A stretch of 64,000 nucleotides of DNA from Epiperipatus broadwayi (taxonomy: Eukaryota > Onychophora > Udeonychophora > Euonychophora > Peripatidae): the NCBI GenBank assembly GCA_028023455.1, contig JAQFVV010000113.1:930001-994000 (forward strand), given 5' to 3'. The first letter of the stretch is position 1, and every line of letters begins with the position of its first letter. This document shows positions 39,601 to 50,979 of the stretch, one piece after another. A program made the translations under genes and the position numbers. The notes under the pieces were generated by a model. The model saw only the letters and a program-made list of their open reading frames with translations. It was not told the DNA's origin and made no database searches.

Positions 39601-40700
39601 CCTATTACAATTTTGGTGGAAGGAAGTGTCATGAAAGAGGATGATTTGAAAGTTTTATGATCAATTCTTAAAATAAGTAAATCATTTATTGTACATACTA
39701 ACTGTAGTGGATATGAATTAGGAGCCATGGATTAGGAGCCATTTTATTTTAAGGCCAGAAGGGGTAATTACTCTGAAGTTCTATAGTTAATCTGCCAATT
39801 GAAGGGTCTGAAAATAATTACATGTCATTTGAAAATAAAGTTGTGGCAGTTGTATGAACTATTTAAAAATTTTGATAAAAAAGGTTTTTACAATTTCCAT
39901 TATGCTTACAAATCATAAAAGTCCAGTATTTCCTCATCGTTAACTAATCAAAAGCCAATTATGGAGTTTGATTTTCAAGGAATTTAACTAAACAATTAGA
40001 TATTATAAGGATATTGAGAATGTAAATTAGATGTCCTGAGCACAATCCTGTTTAGTATAGTCAGCAGAATAAAGACAATGGCAATATCTATATTGTGCTT
40101 ATAGGACTGACTGTAAATAACTTGTGGAAAATGATTTATCTTACTAAATTCACAGCAAAAAAGGTACAGATTATGACCATATATTACAATATTTTGAAGA
40201 TTGACAAACTGAACAAACATTTAGGATGATTCGGAAAAATAAAAATATATATAAATTAAAAGATGGGTACACTATCAAATATATGATATTGGTAATTAAA
40301 TCTGAATCAATATTTCCTGCAATGCCCCATCGGTTAATCATGTGTATGCATTATATATAAAAAAAATACAATGCACAGGAAAAAATAAAACAGTTATTTT
40401 CATAGCTGATTTTAGGCTTTAAATGCTTGCTAATTGTTTAGGGTTCATATTGAATAAATGTTAAATATATTGGAGACTAAAGTCTCTTAGCAAATCATAT
40501 GTTAAAAGCCAAATGAGACACTGGTCATAGGTTTCTATGGCCATTATTCAGATTACATTTATTTAATATAATGATTTTTTAAAAGTTATTTATACTTTTT
40601 GACAATCATTTTAATTATTTAATTGTTTAGATATCCAAACACATACAAACATATATATAATAATCCCAGTGCATAATGCTATACTAAAATAAATGTACAA

Positions 40701-40976
40701 ATATTAAACATTAAATCACCCCACATGGTTAAGAAATCCAGTACTGCCCTCTATGAATTAATATATAAATACATTAGAGTTTGTATTTCAAGTTCTTTGT
40801 TTGAGTTTGTTCGTATTTCAATATATAACATCTTAAAACAGACAGTTCAAAGTATATCATTTTAAAATGGCTAATTTGAAATACGAATTTTAATATATTT
40901 ATATATTAGCTAACAAAGATCGGTACTAGATTTCTTAAACAAGTGGAGTGATTTAATGTTTAATATATATATATAT
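40701..40976. mobile_element. 276-bp TIR (MITE-like) element
   Basis: Terminal inverted repeats of about 45-50 bp: left atattaaacattaaatcacc then ccacatggttaagaaatcca; right, reversed, atattaaacattaaatcact then ccacttgtttaagaaatcta. The interior is AT-rich without coding sequence. A one-ended relative is at 21634. Confidence 0.8.
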
Positions 40977-41114
40977 TATTCTATTGTAGCAACATTTATT
41001 ATTTAAAAATGGTTGTGTTTAACATTATATATTTACAAAGAAATCAAGTCATGTCACATGACCTAATTTAACAAGCTTGTTAAGAGCTTATTTGTGAGCT
41101 CTATATATAATATT

Positions 41115-41220
41115 TCCATTCTTGCTATTAAAAGGTGTGAAGGTTGCCTTGACAGCAGCTAGAAATATTGGTTGCTATATTTACTGTGAATGTTTAGGTG
41201 GTTACTGATTGGAAACTAAT
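41115..41220 (-). repeat. Dispersed repeat R3, reverse copy
   Basis: ctattaaaaggtgtgaaggt, tgccttgacagcagc and, further on, ggtggttactgattggaaac are the reverse complement of the R3 landmarks at 10.8 and 24.9 kb, with considerable divergence. Confidence 0.45.
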
Positions 41221-41224
41221 TATA

Positions 41225-44200
41225 TAACATTATATATGTGTGTATATTTAAATGATGAAGACATATAGAAGACATGTGTAAGAGATTATGTTTAGACTAA
41301 TTGATAAAGGCAAGCTCAGCAATGAAATATACATCTTAGGGACGATTTATCTTTTCAAGTGACTTTGCAGGTGTTTTAGGAATGGGTGATGGTGTGAACA
41401 TTTTAAACAGATATATAAGCTGTCAGGTTAAGGCATGTGCTTATGTTTAATGTACTGAAAAATGAAGTTGTTTAGAAGGTTATCTGACTTTCTGTATTGA
41501 TGGATGGTTGTGATATGGTAAAGTTGAAATGAAGGATAAAATCATATATATAATTACAAGATTTTAATAATTTTGATGATGTAAGTATTAGTAGTATTAA
41601 TGAGATTTCATATTTTTTCCAACTAGAGCTCAATTATGGTGTAACTAAACAAAAAAATAATTTGGTGATGCAGTCTGAAATCACATCATATAGTAATAGT
41701 ATTTATTTGTTTGCCCTCTAAATTCTAGTTCTGCTTTAGAAGAGTCAGTTAGTATTGTTTTTAATGGATTGCTTGCTTATTCAAACTTTGAATTTTATGA
41801 TAAAAGGATTAATTAGGCAACACAGTACTATGACCAAAAAGTAACATGTTGCATAAAGTTAAAAAAAAATATTAATAATTATATCATCTCTATATTATCA
41901 CCATCAAACAAATCATCTCCTTAGTCTGATACTATTTAAAGATGAGATGTTATACATATCGATATTTAATAATTCAACAATAATAAATTAAATTATATTT
42001 AACTAGATATATAAAAATCTCACATGTCAAAATCACCATAAATTTTGCCAATTATTTTCATATTCTGCCTGTCAAAATGGTAAATTGAATGTGTTCTTAT
42101 GCCAATAAAAGCCATTAATAAAATGCTTCTGTCTTCTTATTTATTTTTGCTAGTTTCATTGTTACTTCTGTAATTTATAATTCTGCAACTTTATGCAAAT
42201 ATTTTAATGTATATATTATAAAGGTTTTCTTATCCACACACTAGAATTCAATATACATTATAATGGTATTCTGTAAAGACAGATGACATGTTATTCACTT
42301 ATTAACATGCCATTTTAACTGCATTTATATATACAATATGTCTTCTCTTAGGTATTTTCAGTACTGATAGATGTTTTATAATATATTGAGTTAATGATTT
42401 GACCATTTAGATTCAGACAAATGTATATGACATAATTTATTGAATACATATTACCATACATAACAAAATACAAAGCATCAAAATATGAAGACAAATAAAC
42501 TGTATATCTTTTAATATAATATAATGTTTTTTACATTGTGAAAATATTGACACATATGAAATAAAATTGCTACAATAATAAAAATAGAAATAAAATATTA
42601 AACAGTGATATATTAGTATACAAGTATAGTAATTATTATATAAAAATTATGTCACTACATTTCATTATTTCCATCTATAAGTCTTTAAAAGTTTTTTAAT
42701 TTAATAATAACTCTTTATAGAAGAGACATAGCTACTTATGAAAGTTCATATAATCAGCTATTACACTTCAAACTTTCACATATACAAAGTATTTAATTTC
42801 TCTATCAGTCAATATATCAAGTTTGGTTTCTAATGAGTCAGACAACTGCTTACACTCCAGATGATATGGTTTCAGCTCATATTTCATTTTAATTCGTTGT
42901 TACCTGGTTGTATTGTAGTTAAAATTTTATCTAGATTATTGCATGGAAAAAATATTTCAAAGTTTACAGCCATAAGTCATTGAAAATCATTAATTTAATA
43001 TATATACCCAGTATATATATATACCCACACAAAGTCTTATTTTGGTTATTTTTTTAATTTCCAATGTTTTAAGGAAATCCTTTTCAAGATTAATGCCTTA
43101 ATGAAAAAACTGTTAATCTTAAATATTATATTAAACATAATTGAAGATTTAAGAGTAGTAATTTTACATGATGGTTTTTCTTCTACAAAAAAGAGAAAAC
43201 AAAAAGAGAATTTTTTTATTTTTCAATTCAAGACCTTATACCCACATGGAATGAATTTAAACACAGGGACTATTATATCTTTAAATTACCTAGCCTCCTA
43301 GTAATTTTTTTATAATAATTTTTTTGTTAATTTTTTTTTGTATATAAAGTTTGTTTATATATATATGTGAGAGTTTTCTTATATAAGATTTTTTTATGCA
43401 AAAGTTTTTTATATGTAAGTTTTATTGGTGTTTAATTAGTAAATAGATAAATAATTAATTACTATTAATAATTATTATACTTTGCACTAACTTTGATTTT
43501 TTATTTATAGGTATTAATATTTTAGCTTTTAAGCAAATATTAATATAAGCACATACTATTTTTGTAATTAAGTTTGATTAGTATAAAATGTAGTTTTTTT
43601 GTGTTTGTTTGTTTTAAGTGTACATTGTAATTAATTTGTCATTGGCTGGTTTAATATCCTGTGTAAGTTTTTGTGACCAATCTGGTTTTTTTATTGTTGA
43701 ATTTGTAATCTTTTATCAAATCTATAATTTTTGAATATTGCCATTTTATTGTATATATTTATTTTTTGCTGATGAAAACCAGTCCTCTGGTTAAAATATT
43801 AAACTATTTCATGGAAATGTAAGTATTTTTTGTTTATATATATATATAAGTATATAATGTGCATGTAGATAAGAATTAGGATAAAATTTAGAAATAAACA
43901 TAAGTTAATAATAATATAATGTATAAAAAATTTGTTGTATATAAATGTAAAATAAAATATAATTTCAATAGTAAAATTATTAGAGTAATATATGTAACAC
44001 ACTATTTTTATTTTGCCATTTTTTGTTTTTTCTGATGAAGACCAGAATTCATTCTAAATATTAGAATATGCTTCAAAAAAATACTATTGGTAAAAAGTAT
44101 GTACAGTTATTGAAACAATTTGATATGTATGAACCAATAAAAGAATCTGAAATGAATGAAATGTATATATATAAAATTTCAGTACTCATCAGTTTATTGA

Positions 44201-44575
44201 GCCAATGACGAATATTTTTAATAGTTATCTTTTTATATCAGTTGAATTTCTTTAACTCCCAATGAAAATGATGTTGTTAAAATTTAATTATGAAAACAAC
44301 TTTTCCGCAATAATTTAAAATAAAATTTGTTGCTTAATGTGATATAATTCTAGTTATAAATGCGAAATCATCCTTACACAACAAACAATTCAATAGCAAA
44401 ATATATATTTGCTAATATAGAAATAAATAAATGCAAATATTGTGTTGACAGCTGCTTCTGTTTCTTCCTGCACTTACAAAGGGAGTATTAAGTAATATTA
44501 CTTCTTTTTCCTAATTACTATGACAACTTACAGTGCATGAATAAATGATTTTACATTTACTTCTGTACTAATATA
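41225..44575. other. AT-rich stretch, nothing recognised
   Basis: No exon, transposon domain or family repeat found. A ctgatgaaaaccag text at about 43769 and ctgatgaagaccag at about 44032 recur about 260 bp apart and may be remnants of a transposon tail. The small frames at 43101 and 43799 have no recognisable features. Confidence 0.4.
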
Positions 44576-44576
44576 T

Positions 44577-44626
44577 TTTTTCTCATGTGTCATAGCATCA
44601 GCCGGGAAGCAAACCCACTAAACCGG
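44577..44626 (-). mobile_element. Truncated tRNA-derived SINE (3' part only)
   Basis: ttttctcatgtgtcatagca, tcagccgggaagcaaaccca and ctaaaccgg match the tail and B-box half of the reverse-strand SINEs. The tRNA 5' half is absent, so the copy is 5'-truncated. Confidence 0.8.
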
Positions 44627-44683
44627 CCAGTCATCCCTCATTGCCCTATAATAATTAAAGTTCATTAGTCTAATAATAATATT

Positions 44684-44989
44684 AGATCATTAAATGCCAG
44701 CATCTTAACACATTTATTGTGTGGCCTTTATAACAAGATCTTTGAATAATTCAATGCACTGCAAAGACATTTTTTAACAACCTTTCATAAAGAAACTGCT
44801 AAGAAGGCATTATTGAAAGATAAAGATTTGACCAATTTTCTACCATTGTTTTATCCATTAACTAAAATGCAATTTACCAATAGTTTGTTAGATAGCCTAT
44901 GTGAGCATTATCTGAGAGAAAAATGCTAAGCTTTCCTAGAACTTGAAAAAGAGATTCACTCACTCTTAAGTTCAAACTCAGATAATTAA
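44684..44989 (+). pseudogene. Unidentified coding relic, 101 codons with two stops
   Basis: One plus frame reads like protein for its whole length, broken only by two TAA codons. Segments are ILTHLLCGLYNKIFE, then after a stop FNALQRHFLTTFHKETAKKA, LLKDKDLTNFLPLFYP, LTKMQFTNSLLDSLCEHYLR, then after a second stop AFLELEKEIHSLLSSNSDN. Composition (Leu, Lys, Glu, Phe with few Asn/Ile runs) differs from the noise frames nearby, and it could be helical. I do not recognise the family. It might be a decayed exon, a retrocopy of a host gene or a transposon fragment. No splice sites were identified at its ends. Confidence 0.5.
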
Positions 44990-45554
44990 TATAACAAGAA
45001 TATAAGCTATTATTGTATATGAAATTCTTGATATATATATATATTTTATACATTTAAAATGATAAAAAATAAAATTCAGAATGATATAAAATGCAAATAA
45101 AATGATTACTCTTTGGGTTTCTGTTATTTTTATTATAGAAGAAAAGATTTTTCATTATTCTTATTAAATAAAGGCGTTAACCAGTTCAATTACTATTAGG
45201 GGAGCTATTAGAAGATTTATTGAAATCGTGATTGTTTTGATATAATTAATTTAATGATTTAACTTTCAAATATTTTTTCATTAAATGACTTGTACATTAA
45301 TCTAATTGGCAATAATAAATTCATTTAGTCATTATGTTATTTTATTGCTAATTTAAATACTTTTAATTTTCGTTTTACATTTTTAATTAAAATTTTAAAT
45401 AACAATGTATGTAGTTATTATAATGTTCATAAAATTAAAATGATCACTCCATATTAATGCTGCATTACCATATTTTAAAATTAATTTCTTTTATAAATTT
45501 AAACAATATACTTGTTTACTCCTATATTTGACGTACTATATATATATTAATTCT

Positions 45555-45910
45555 AATGGCCTTTGAGAGTTCCATCATCAGGTTTTCAATTGGATGGACG
45601 GTTGAAGAGTTGGAGTGTGGAGTAGATTGAAGCCTGTCCATTAAAGTATAAGGTTTGACTATCTTAATATATATCTGACCACTTATAGCATATATGTGTA
45701 GAGATGGTAATCTGGACCAACTGATGATTGCTGGTTTAGCATGAAATGCATATATTGGTGATTATTTATCTTTTCAACATATGTGTTCAAGTGTATCAGT
45801 GTTATGAGATAGTGTGGAGAGTGGTGGATCATGTGAAAGTCTGTGCTCATATTCCCTATATATTACATATATAAACACAGGTATATAATAAGCCTGTGTG
45901 TTTCAGTTAT
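45555..45910 (-). repeat. Family F1 repeat, full reverse unit
   Basis: Landmarks run in reverse order: ccatcatcaggttttcaatt, gttgaagagttggagtgtgg, gaagcctgtccattaaagta, gatggtaatctggaccaact, gatgattgctggtttagcat, and gaaagtctgtgctcatattc. The outer end cacaggtatataataagcct matches the outer end of the 17.6 kb copy. Confidence 0.85.
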
Positions 45911-46532
45911 TCTCATGGATAAATGATGAATTCATAGTATTATTTCCGGTAGCTTCTGTGTAGTAAAAATATAATAGCTAAATAGCTGACGTATCTGTTC
46001 AAGAGCAAGTAGTTTCCTCAGAGCTTTTTATTTCTCAAATTATAAGAATGTGTGTGGTGAGATTTAAAATCGTTATTTTTTTCACTTGTTATTTTCTGCT
46101 CCTTCTCAAATTCTATTGGTTGAGAAGTTTTAAAAAATATTTTATCCACCAATAGCTTTTTTTTAGATATTGTTAATTTTCTTTAATTCACGCTTTCATT
46201 TATACTCTTGGGCCTTTTAAAAATCTCTATAGCTTCCCTAGTCATATTGTTCAATTTTTGCAAGAATATGTGTTTTATTAAAATTGACATCATGTTTAAT
46301 TAATTTATTGTTTGAATAAATGGCTGATGAATTAGATTTTCCTCTAACTGCCAACATGTGTTCTTCCTCTTATGTTTATTCTATGATTGATCTGCCCAAT
46401 GTATAAATGTAAACAAACTCCACATGGAGTTTCATAACATTCCAAAGGAATTATATCTTTAGGATATGGTAATACTTCATTAATTTAGATATATATTCTC
46501 ATTGGCAAAAAGTAAAACAATCTTGATATTAA

Positions 46533-46715
46533 ACCATTAAAAATCACACTATCACCATTCCCTTTGTTTATACAAGCAGTTAAAAACAGAGGCAAAATTC
46601 TTCATACAGTAATACCATCCAGTGCAAACCTTCTGGAATCCATTGATTACTCTGAATTGCATTGGTGACACTACTGTATGAAGAATTTTCCCTCTATTAA
46701 AACAATATTAAAACA
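46533..46715. repeat. Short foldback relative of the 32.3 kb element
   Basis: The head aaaccattaaaaatcacact leads into aaaattcttcatacagtaat and accatccagtgcaa. After a short loop (ccttctggaatccattgatt), ttgcattggtgacactactg and tatgaagaatttt return as the inverted arm (about 38 bp). The loop text resembles ggcatccattgattgctctt of the large element. Confidence 0.75.
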
Positions 46716-47869
46716 GTCTACAGCAGAATGAAGTATTCCTCAACTAGCTCACAGAAATGTGAATAAATAGTCATTACTCATCAGGTTTCCCAACTGGACT
46801 GGAGAGATTTAATAGTTTCCCATTCTTATTTTATTCTTAGTTAAAAATATCAAGGTAACTAATTAGGAATAACAGTGAATATGTAAAGAATGGTTTATAG
46901 GTCACCTATCTAAAAACAATTGTAAGCTTGATAAAATGTAAAATAAATATCTATCTGTGTTAAAAACAAGGTCATAGAGAATAACAGTAAATTGTGGATA
47001 TTGCTGAATTATGAAGGCCTTAAAAATTACAGTATTTTTTATTAAAATTGCTGGAATTTGGAAAAAAACAACTGAAAGCTTGATAAATCAGTACTAGGCA
47101 ACATAACTTTGCAGCAAAATAGAAATTGTTAATTTAAGAAAAATTAATGTCCTCAATAGTTCAAAAACAATGTCAATTTCATTTTACATCTAGTTATAGT
47201 GCAATTCTGTTTTACTAATATTTACAACCATAAGATATAATGCTGAGAGGTAATCTCGTGCATTTCTCTTTATAATACAATTATATAACTTTAGTTGTAA
47301 TGTTTGTTTGAGTGCATTTTTATCGTACATGTGACATACACACATATTTTAAGTGCATATTTGCATAATACACATAGCACAGTTTACACAAGCATATATA
47401 TATATATATACTAGATTAAGTTATTTGTTAACATCTTATAATATAATTTTTAGCTGGAGAAACCAGTCACATTTTTTCTCATAGAAAACCATTATAACTA
47501 CTTGGTCTTTGTATGATATTCTTGCTTGATGATGAGTTTAAAGACCAATTGCTCTTGCTAATTGCCATAAACTTGTATTTAACATTAAGAGCCTCAGTGC
47601 AATGATACTATATCTACCTGCCATATCTGGATCAGATAAACTTGGAATTTTTTTCAGGTTCTAATCAAGATTAATATTTTTTCAGATAAGAATATCTAAC
47701 TTCTAGAGGATAAACTTAAGGATAGAAATTTATCCATATGCTTAATATCTTCTTGATGAATAATGATTTATCCTTCACCATTCCTTAATAAGAAATCATA
47801 CAATGGAATTAATATTTGAAGACCGTTTTCACTTATACGCACCATTATTAAATTATAGTATTTCGTCAA

Positions 47870-47949
47870 GCGTTGGTGGTCGAGAGGTCAGCACGGCGGC
47901 CTTATAAGCAGTTGTCCCGGCCGATGCTATGATATACGAGAAAAAAAAA
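47870..47949 (+). mobile_element. tRNA-derived SINE with internal deletion
   Basis: gcgttggtggtcgagaggtc, agcacggcggccttataagc, then agttgtcccggccgatgcta, missing most of the B box, and a tail tgatatacgag plus ten A residues. An imperfect duplication, aattatagtattt before and aattataatattt after, flanks it. Confidence 0.88.
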
Positions 47950-50135
47950 ATTATAATATTTTAAATCATAATATTGTATTTAAAAAAATAAAATATTTTA
48001 GAATAAATGGTAAATTGGACGGAACGCGCAGACAAGAAATGGCAACTAAAATAATTTCGGACAAATCGAAGTATGTAATTATTTGATTTAAATCCAAGAA
48101 AAGAATTTATTATTTAAATAAAATATTTATATATTTCATTTTATGAAATAAAATTCTTTCATCTAAAAACTCTGGTAATTAAAATTATTTTTATCCTATA
48201 TATTTGTAAATGCAGTAGGATTTTATTTAGTTGAAAACAGAAGCCAATAAAAAACGAGTGGTGGTGGTCGGAATGGTTATAACTTTAAACGATTTTCTAA
48301 CAAACAGTAACAACAGAAATAATGTAGATTTGACATAAGATAAAAAATGTATATTAATCTCAGAACAGAGAATAATGTATTTCAATAGCTCGTGTAAAAA
48401 ATAAAATACCCGGTTATCCTTATTAAATTATTTATGTGTAATTGCATTATTGACGCTATATTTAATACATAAAAATAAATTTGATGCATAGATCAAAACA
48501 TTAACTATGAAAATACAATAATAGAAAAATTATTTCAAATCAGAGTTATAAGAATATTAATGGAGTCTATTATTCAAATTACAAATGGAAAAAAGAAAGC
48601 TTCAGTTAGTAACAAAAAAGATTTGTTTTTATCTTGATTGCCCTATATGTTTAAAATCATTTTGTTTGCTATTATTGTTTTTTTCTTTTTTACCATAATC
48701 TATCATACAAGAATGAATGACTTTCTTTATCATTGACTTCTATGTAGAATTTTTTGAATTTAATTCGTGTTTGAATTTGTTTTGAAACTTTTGCTTAATG
48801 AGGCATGGTAGAATATCTGAGAGGGATAGTGGATTTGTTTGTTACTGCAATGAAGAGAATTCCGAAATAACTGTATGGAGCCAATCTTCCATCTCCATCA
48901 AATTAACCGCTTTTCTCAAACTCTTTTCTCAAGCAAAAAGTTTTTTTTTCTTAAAATATATATATATATTACGGGAAAAAAAATCTTTTATAATAAAGAT
49001 GATAGAAAAAATATATATCAATTGTAAAAAAACAAAACAAAAAAGACCAAGTGATTTAAAATATATTCATTTCATAAATAGGGGGGGGGGGATTTATATA
49101 TAAGTATTTTTTCGTGTAGCCATACACTCTCTAATCTTTGTCACATCAAATGGCAAAAAATCAAAAGGGCTTGAGCTTTTATAGAGTTTAAATGGGTCCA
49201 ATGAGTATGAAGAAAGAGAGAAAGAAATGTTCACCTCCTTTTACTGTCTGGCCAATCTCTCTCTCTCTCTCTTTTTATAAAAGAGTTAACAGAACGGTGA
49301 AATTTAATTCATGCTGCTATAAATATGGATTTTTGAACAGTAAAATGTTTCCAAAAATATTATGTACATAAAAAAAAATAATAGTAAAATAAATATCAAA
49401 ATAATTTCAAGTTTAATAAAACAGAATATAATTGTAGATATATCGAACTTTCTGTCTATCATAATAGTCAGATAAAAATAAAATATTAATTCGAAATAAT
49501 CACAGATTACTCCATGTATTATTAAGCTTGATGCATACGCATAGAACAATTTGCTGTGAAAGATGCCATAGGAAAAGAAAATACAAAGAGGTGCGGGCAA
49601 TTGGTAAGGATCCACATTCCATCAACAAAAAGGGTTCACATGTTCCGTTGTCCAAAAAAATGGAATATCTAATTTCCCTATTTGCATATTGTATCTCATT
49701 TACATAAACACATATACACTGCATAACTTTACTAATCACTATGATTTTGACAGTGTTTTGTCGAAAGCTGGTTCATTTGCATATAATTAGTTTATGTTTA
49801 TTATACCTTTTGATCAGAACTCAAAGTCAATGAATACTTAAGAATTATATCCAGGATTACTATATGTTGCTATGAAACATTATGAAGGTGCAAAAAGTAT
49901 TGCACACACAACTATGATCATATCCTCTTCAGACAAATGCTTTAACAATTATTACTTATCATTTTTAGACTAAATATTATATATATAAGACAACCACATG
50001 AAATCAGTAATTCTATTCCATTCCACCTTTTTCATGTGCAATATTATACTTATAACTTTCATTTTTCCTCATGCCTTTTCAGATATTTTTATCCATATGA
50101 CTAAAGTATATGTGGAAAATAAAATAAATATTTTA
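47950..50135. other. AT-rich stretch with possible but unsupported coding scraps
   Basis: It holds a CT microsatellite (about 49255-49272), a G run (about 49081-49090) and frames of 101, 103 and 79 codons that end in low-complexity Ile/Phe/Lys tracts. A Kozak-like gacaagaaatgg with an open 32-nt stretch and a gtatgta donor at 48039-48070 is noted as a weak first-exon candidate. Nothing here is convincing. Confidence 0.35.
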
Positions 50136-50139
50136 TATA

Positions 50140-50870
50140 GCTAAATATTTGAAATACAGACACTCTTCACATATCTGGAGTCTAATTATAAATATAGGGG
50201 ATTTGAACTCGGACTTAGAAGCACCCTTCAACTATCCATACTATCTCATACCACTGATACACATGCCCACATACATGTAGAAAAGATAAATAATTATCAA
50301 TATACATATTTCATGCTAAACCAGCACTCATCAGTTGGTCCAGATTATCATCTCCCACACACACATATATATATATAATCAGTACTCAGTTTATATTAAG
50401 ATAGCAAATCTTTATACTTTAATGAACAGGCTTTAATCCACTCCAACTCTTCAGCCATCCATACTATTGAAAATCTGATGATGGAAAGCACAAATACCAT
50501 GCTGATGCCAATATTATTACTATGCTCATATTGAGCTCAAGTCACAGTTATAGGATCTTATCCATTTAAATATATAGAAAAGGGATGGGCATGATGCAGA
50601 CTTAATGTGTAAATATTTGAAATACAGTCACACTTCACATACCTGGAGCCTAATTGTAAATATAGGGGATTTGAACTCAGACTTACAAGCACCCATCATA
50701 CCACTGATACACATGATTAAATACATGTAGAAAAGATATATAATCACCAGTATACCTATTTCATGCTAATCCAGAAATCATCAATTGGTCCAGATTATCA
50801 TCTCCCACACACAATATATATATATACTCAGTCTGAGTTCAAATCCCGTACTATTATTAGTTAGATAGCA
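50140..50870 (+). repeat. Family F1, tandem pair with about 470-bp period
   Basis: The first unit, about 50150-50530, has leader tctggagtctaattataaat and ggggatttgaactcggactt. The second, about 50620-50815, has leader cctggagcctaattgtaaat and ggggatttgaactcagactt. Both share a 5' leader not seen in other copies, so this is a local tandem duplication. After the second, ctgagttcaaatcccgtact (about 50825-50845) is the outer end of a reverse unit, so the second is a shortened foldback. Confidence 0.8.
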
Positions 50871-50979
50871 GATAATATAATCAAAAATAAAATTTAGAAG
50901 TCTCTTATAGTACTGCCCAAAAGTTATAAAATGTTGTAGAAAGTATTTATAGATATTTTCTGAGCATATGTGCATCTGT

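Larger units (their letters stand above)
36690..40250 (+). mobile_element. Decayed Ty3/gypsy-type pol, interrupted by an RTE fragment
   Basis: Broken plus-strand frames follow gypsy pol order. A protease-like SIVDSGNHISI lies at about 36716-36749. FHFMHQTNCIMNKDKYLVT (about 37022-37080) resembles the protease-to-RT junction. RT shows SYWQ...FHPE and IAF at about 37585-37635, YHFNIMLFDPN, and the catalytic box IVIMHVDDIVIE (37748-37783). After the RTE insertion, an RNase H-like start FIVHTNCSGYELGAM is at about 39683-39728, then ENKVVAVV near 39828 and a KANYGV stretch near 39955. Stops and shifts are frequent. LTRs were not identified; gag may lie in 35.9-36.7 kb but is not recognisable. The 64-codon frame at 36952 is part of this relic. 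Confidence 0.65.

Noticed and set aside
48798-49739. Frames of 101, 103 and 79 codons around 49 kb
   Set aside because: They run into poly-Lys/Ile or G-run low-complexity sequence and resemble no family.
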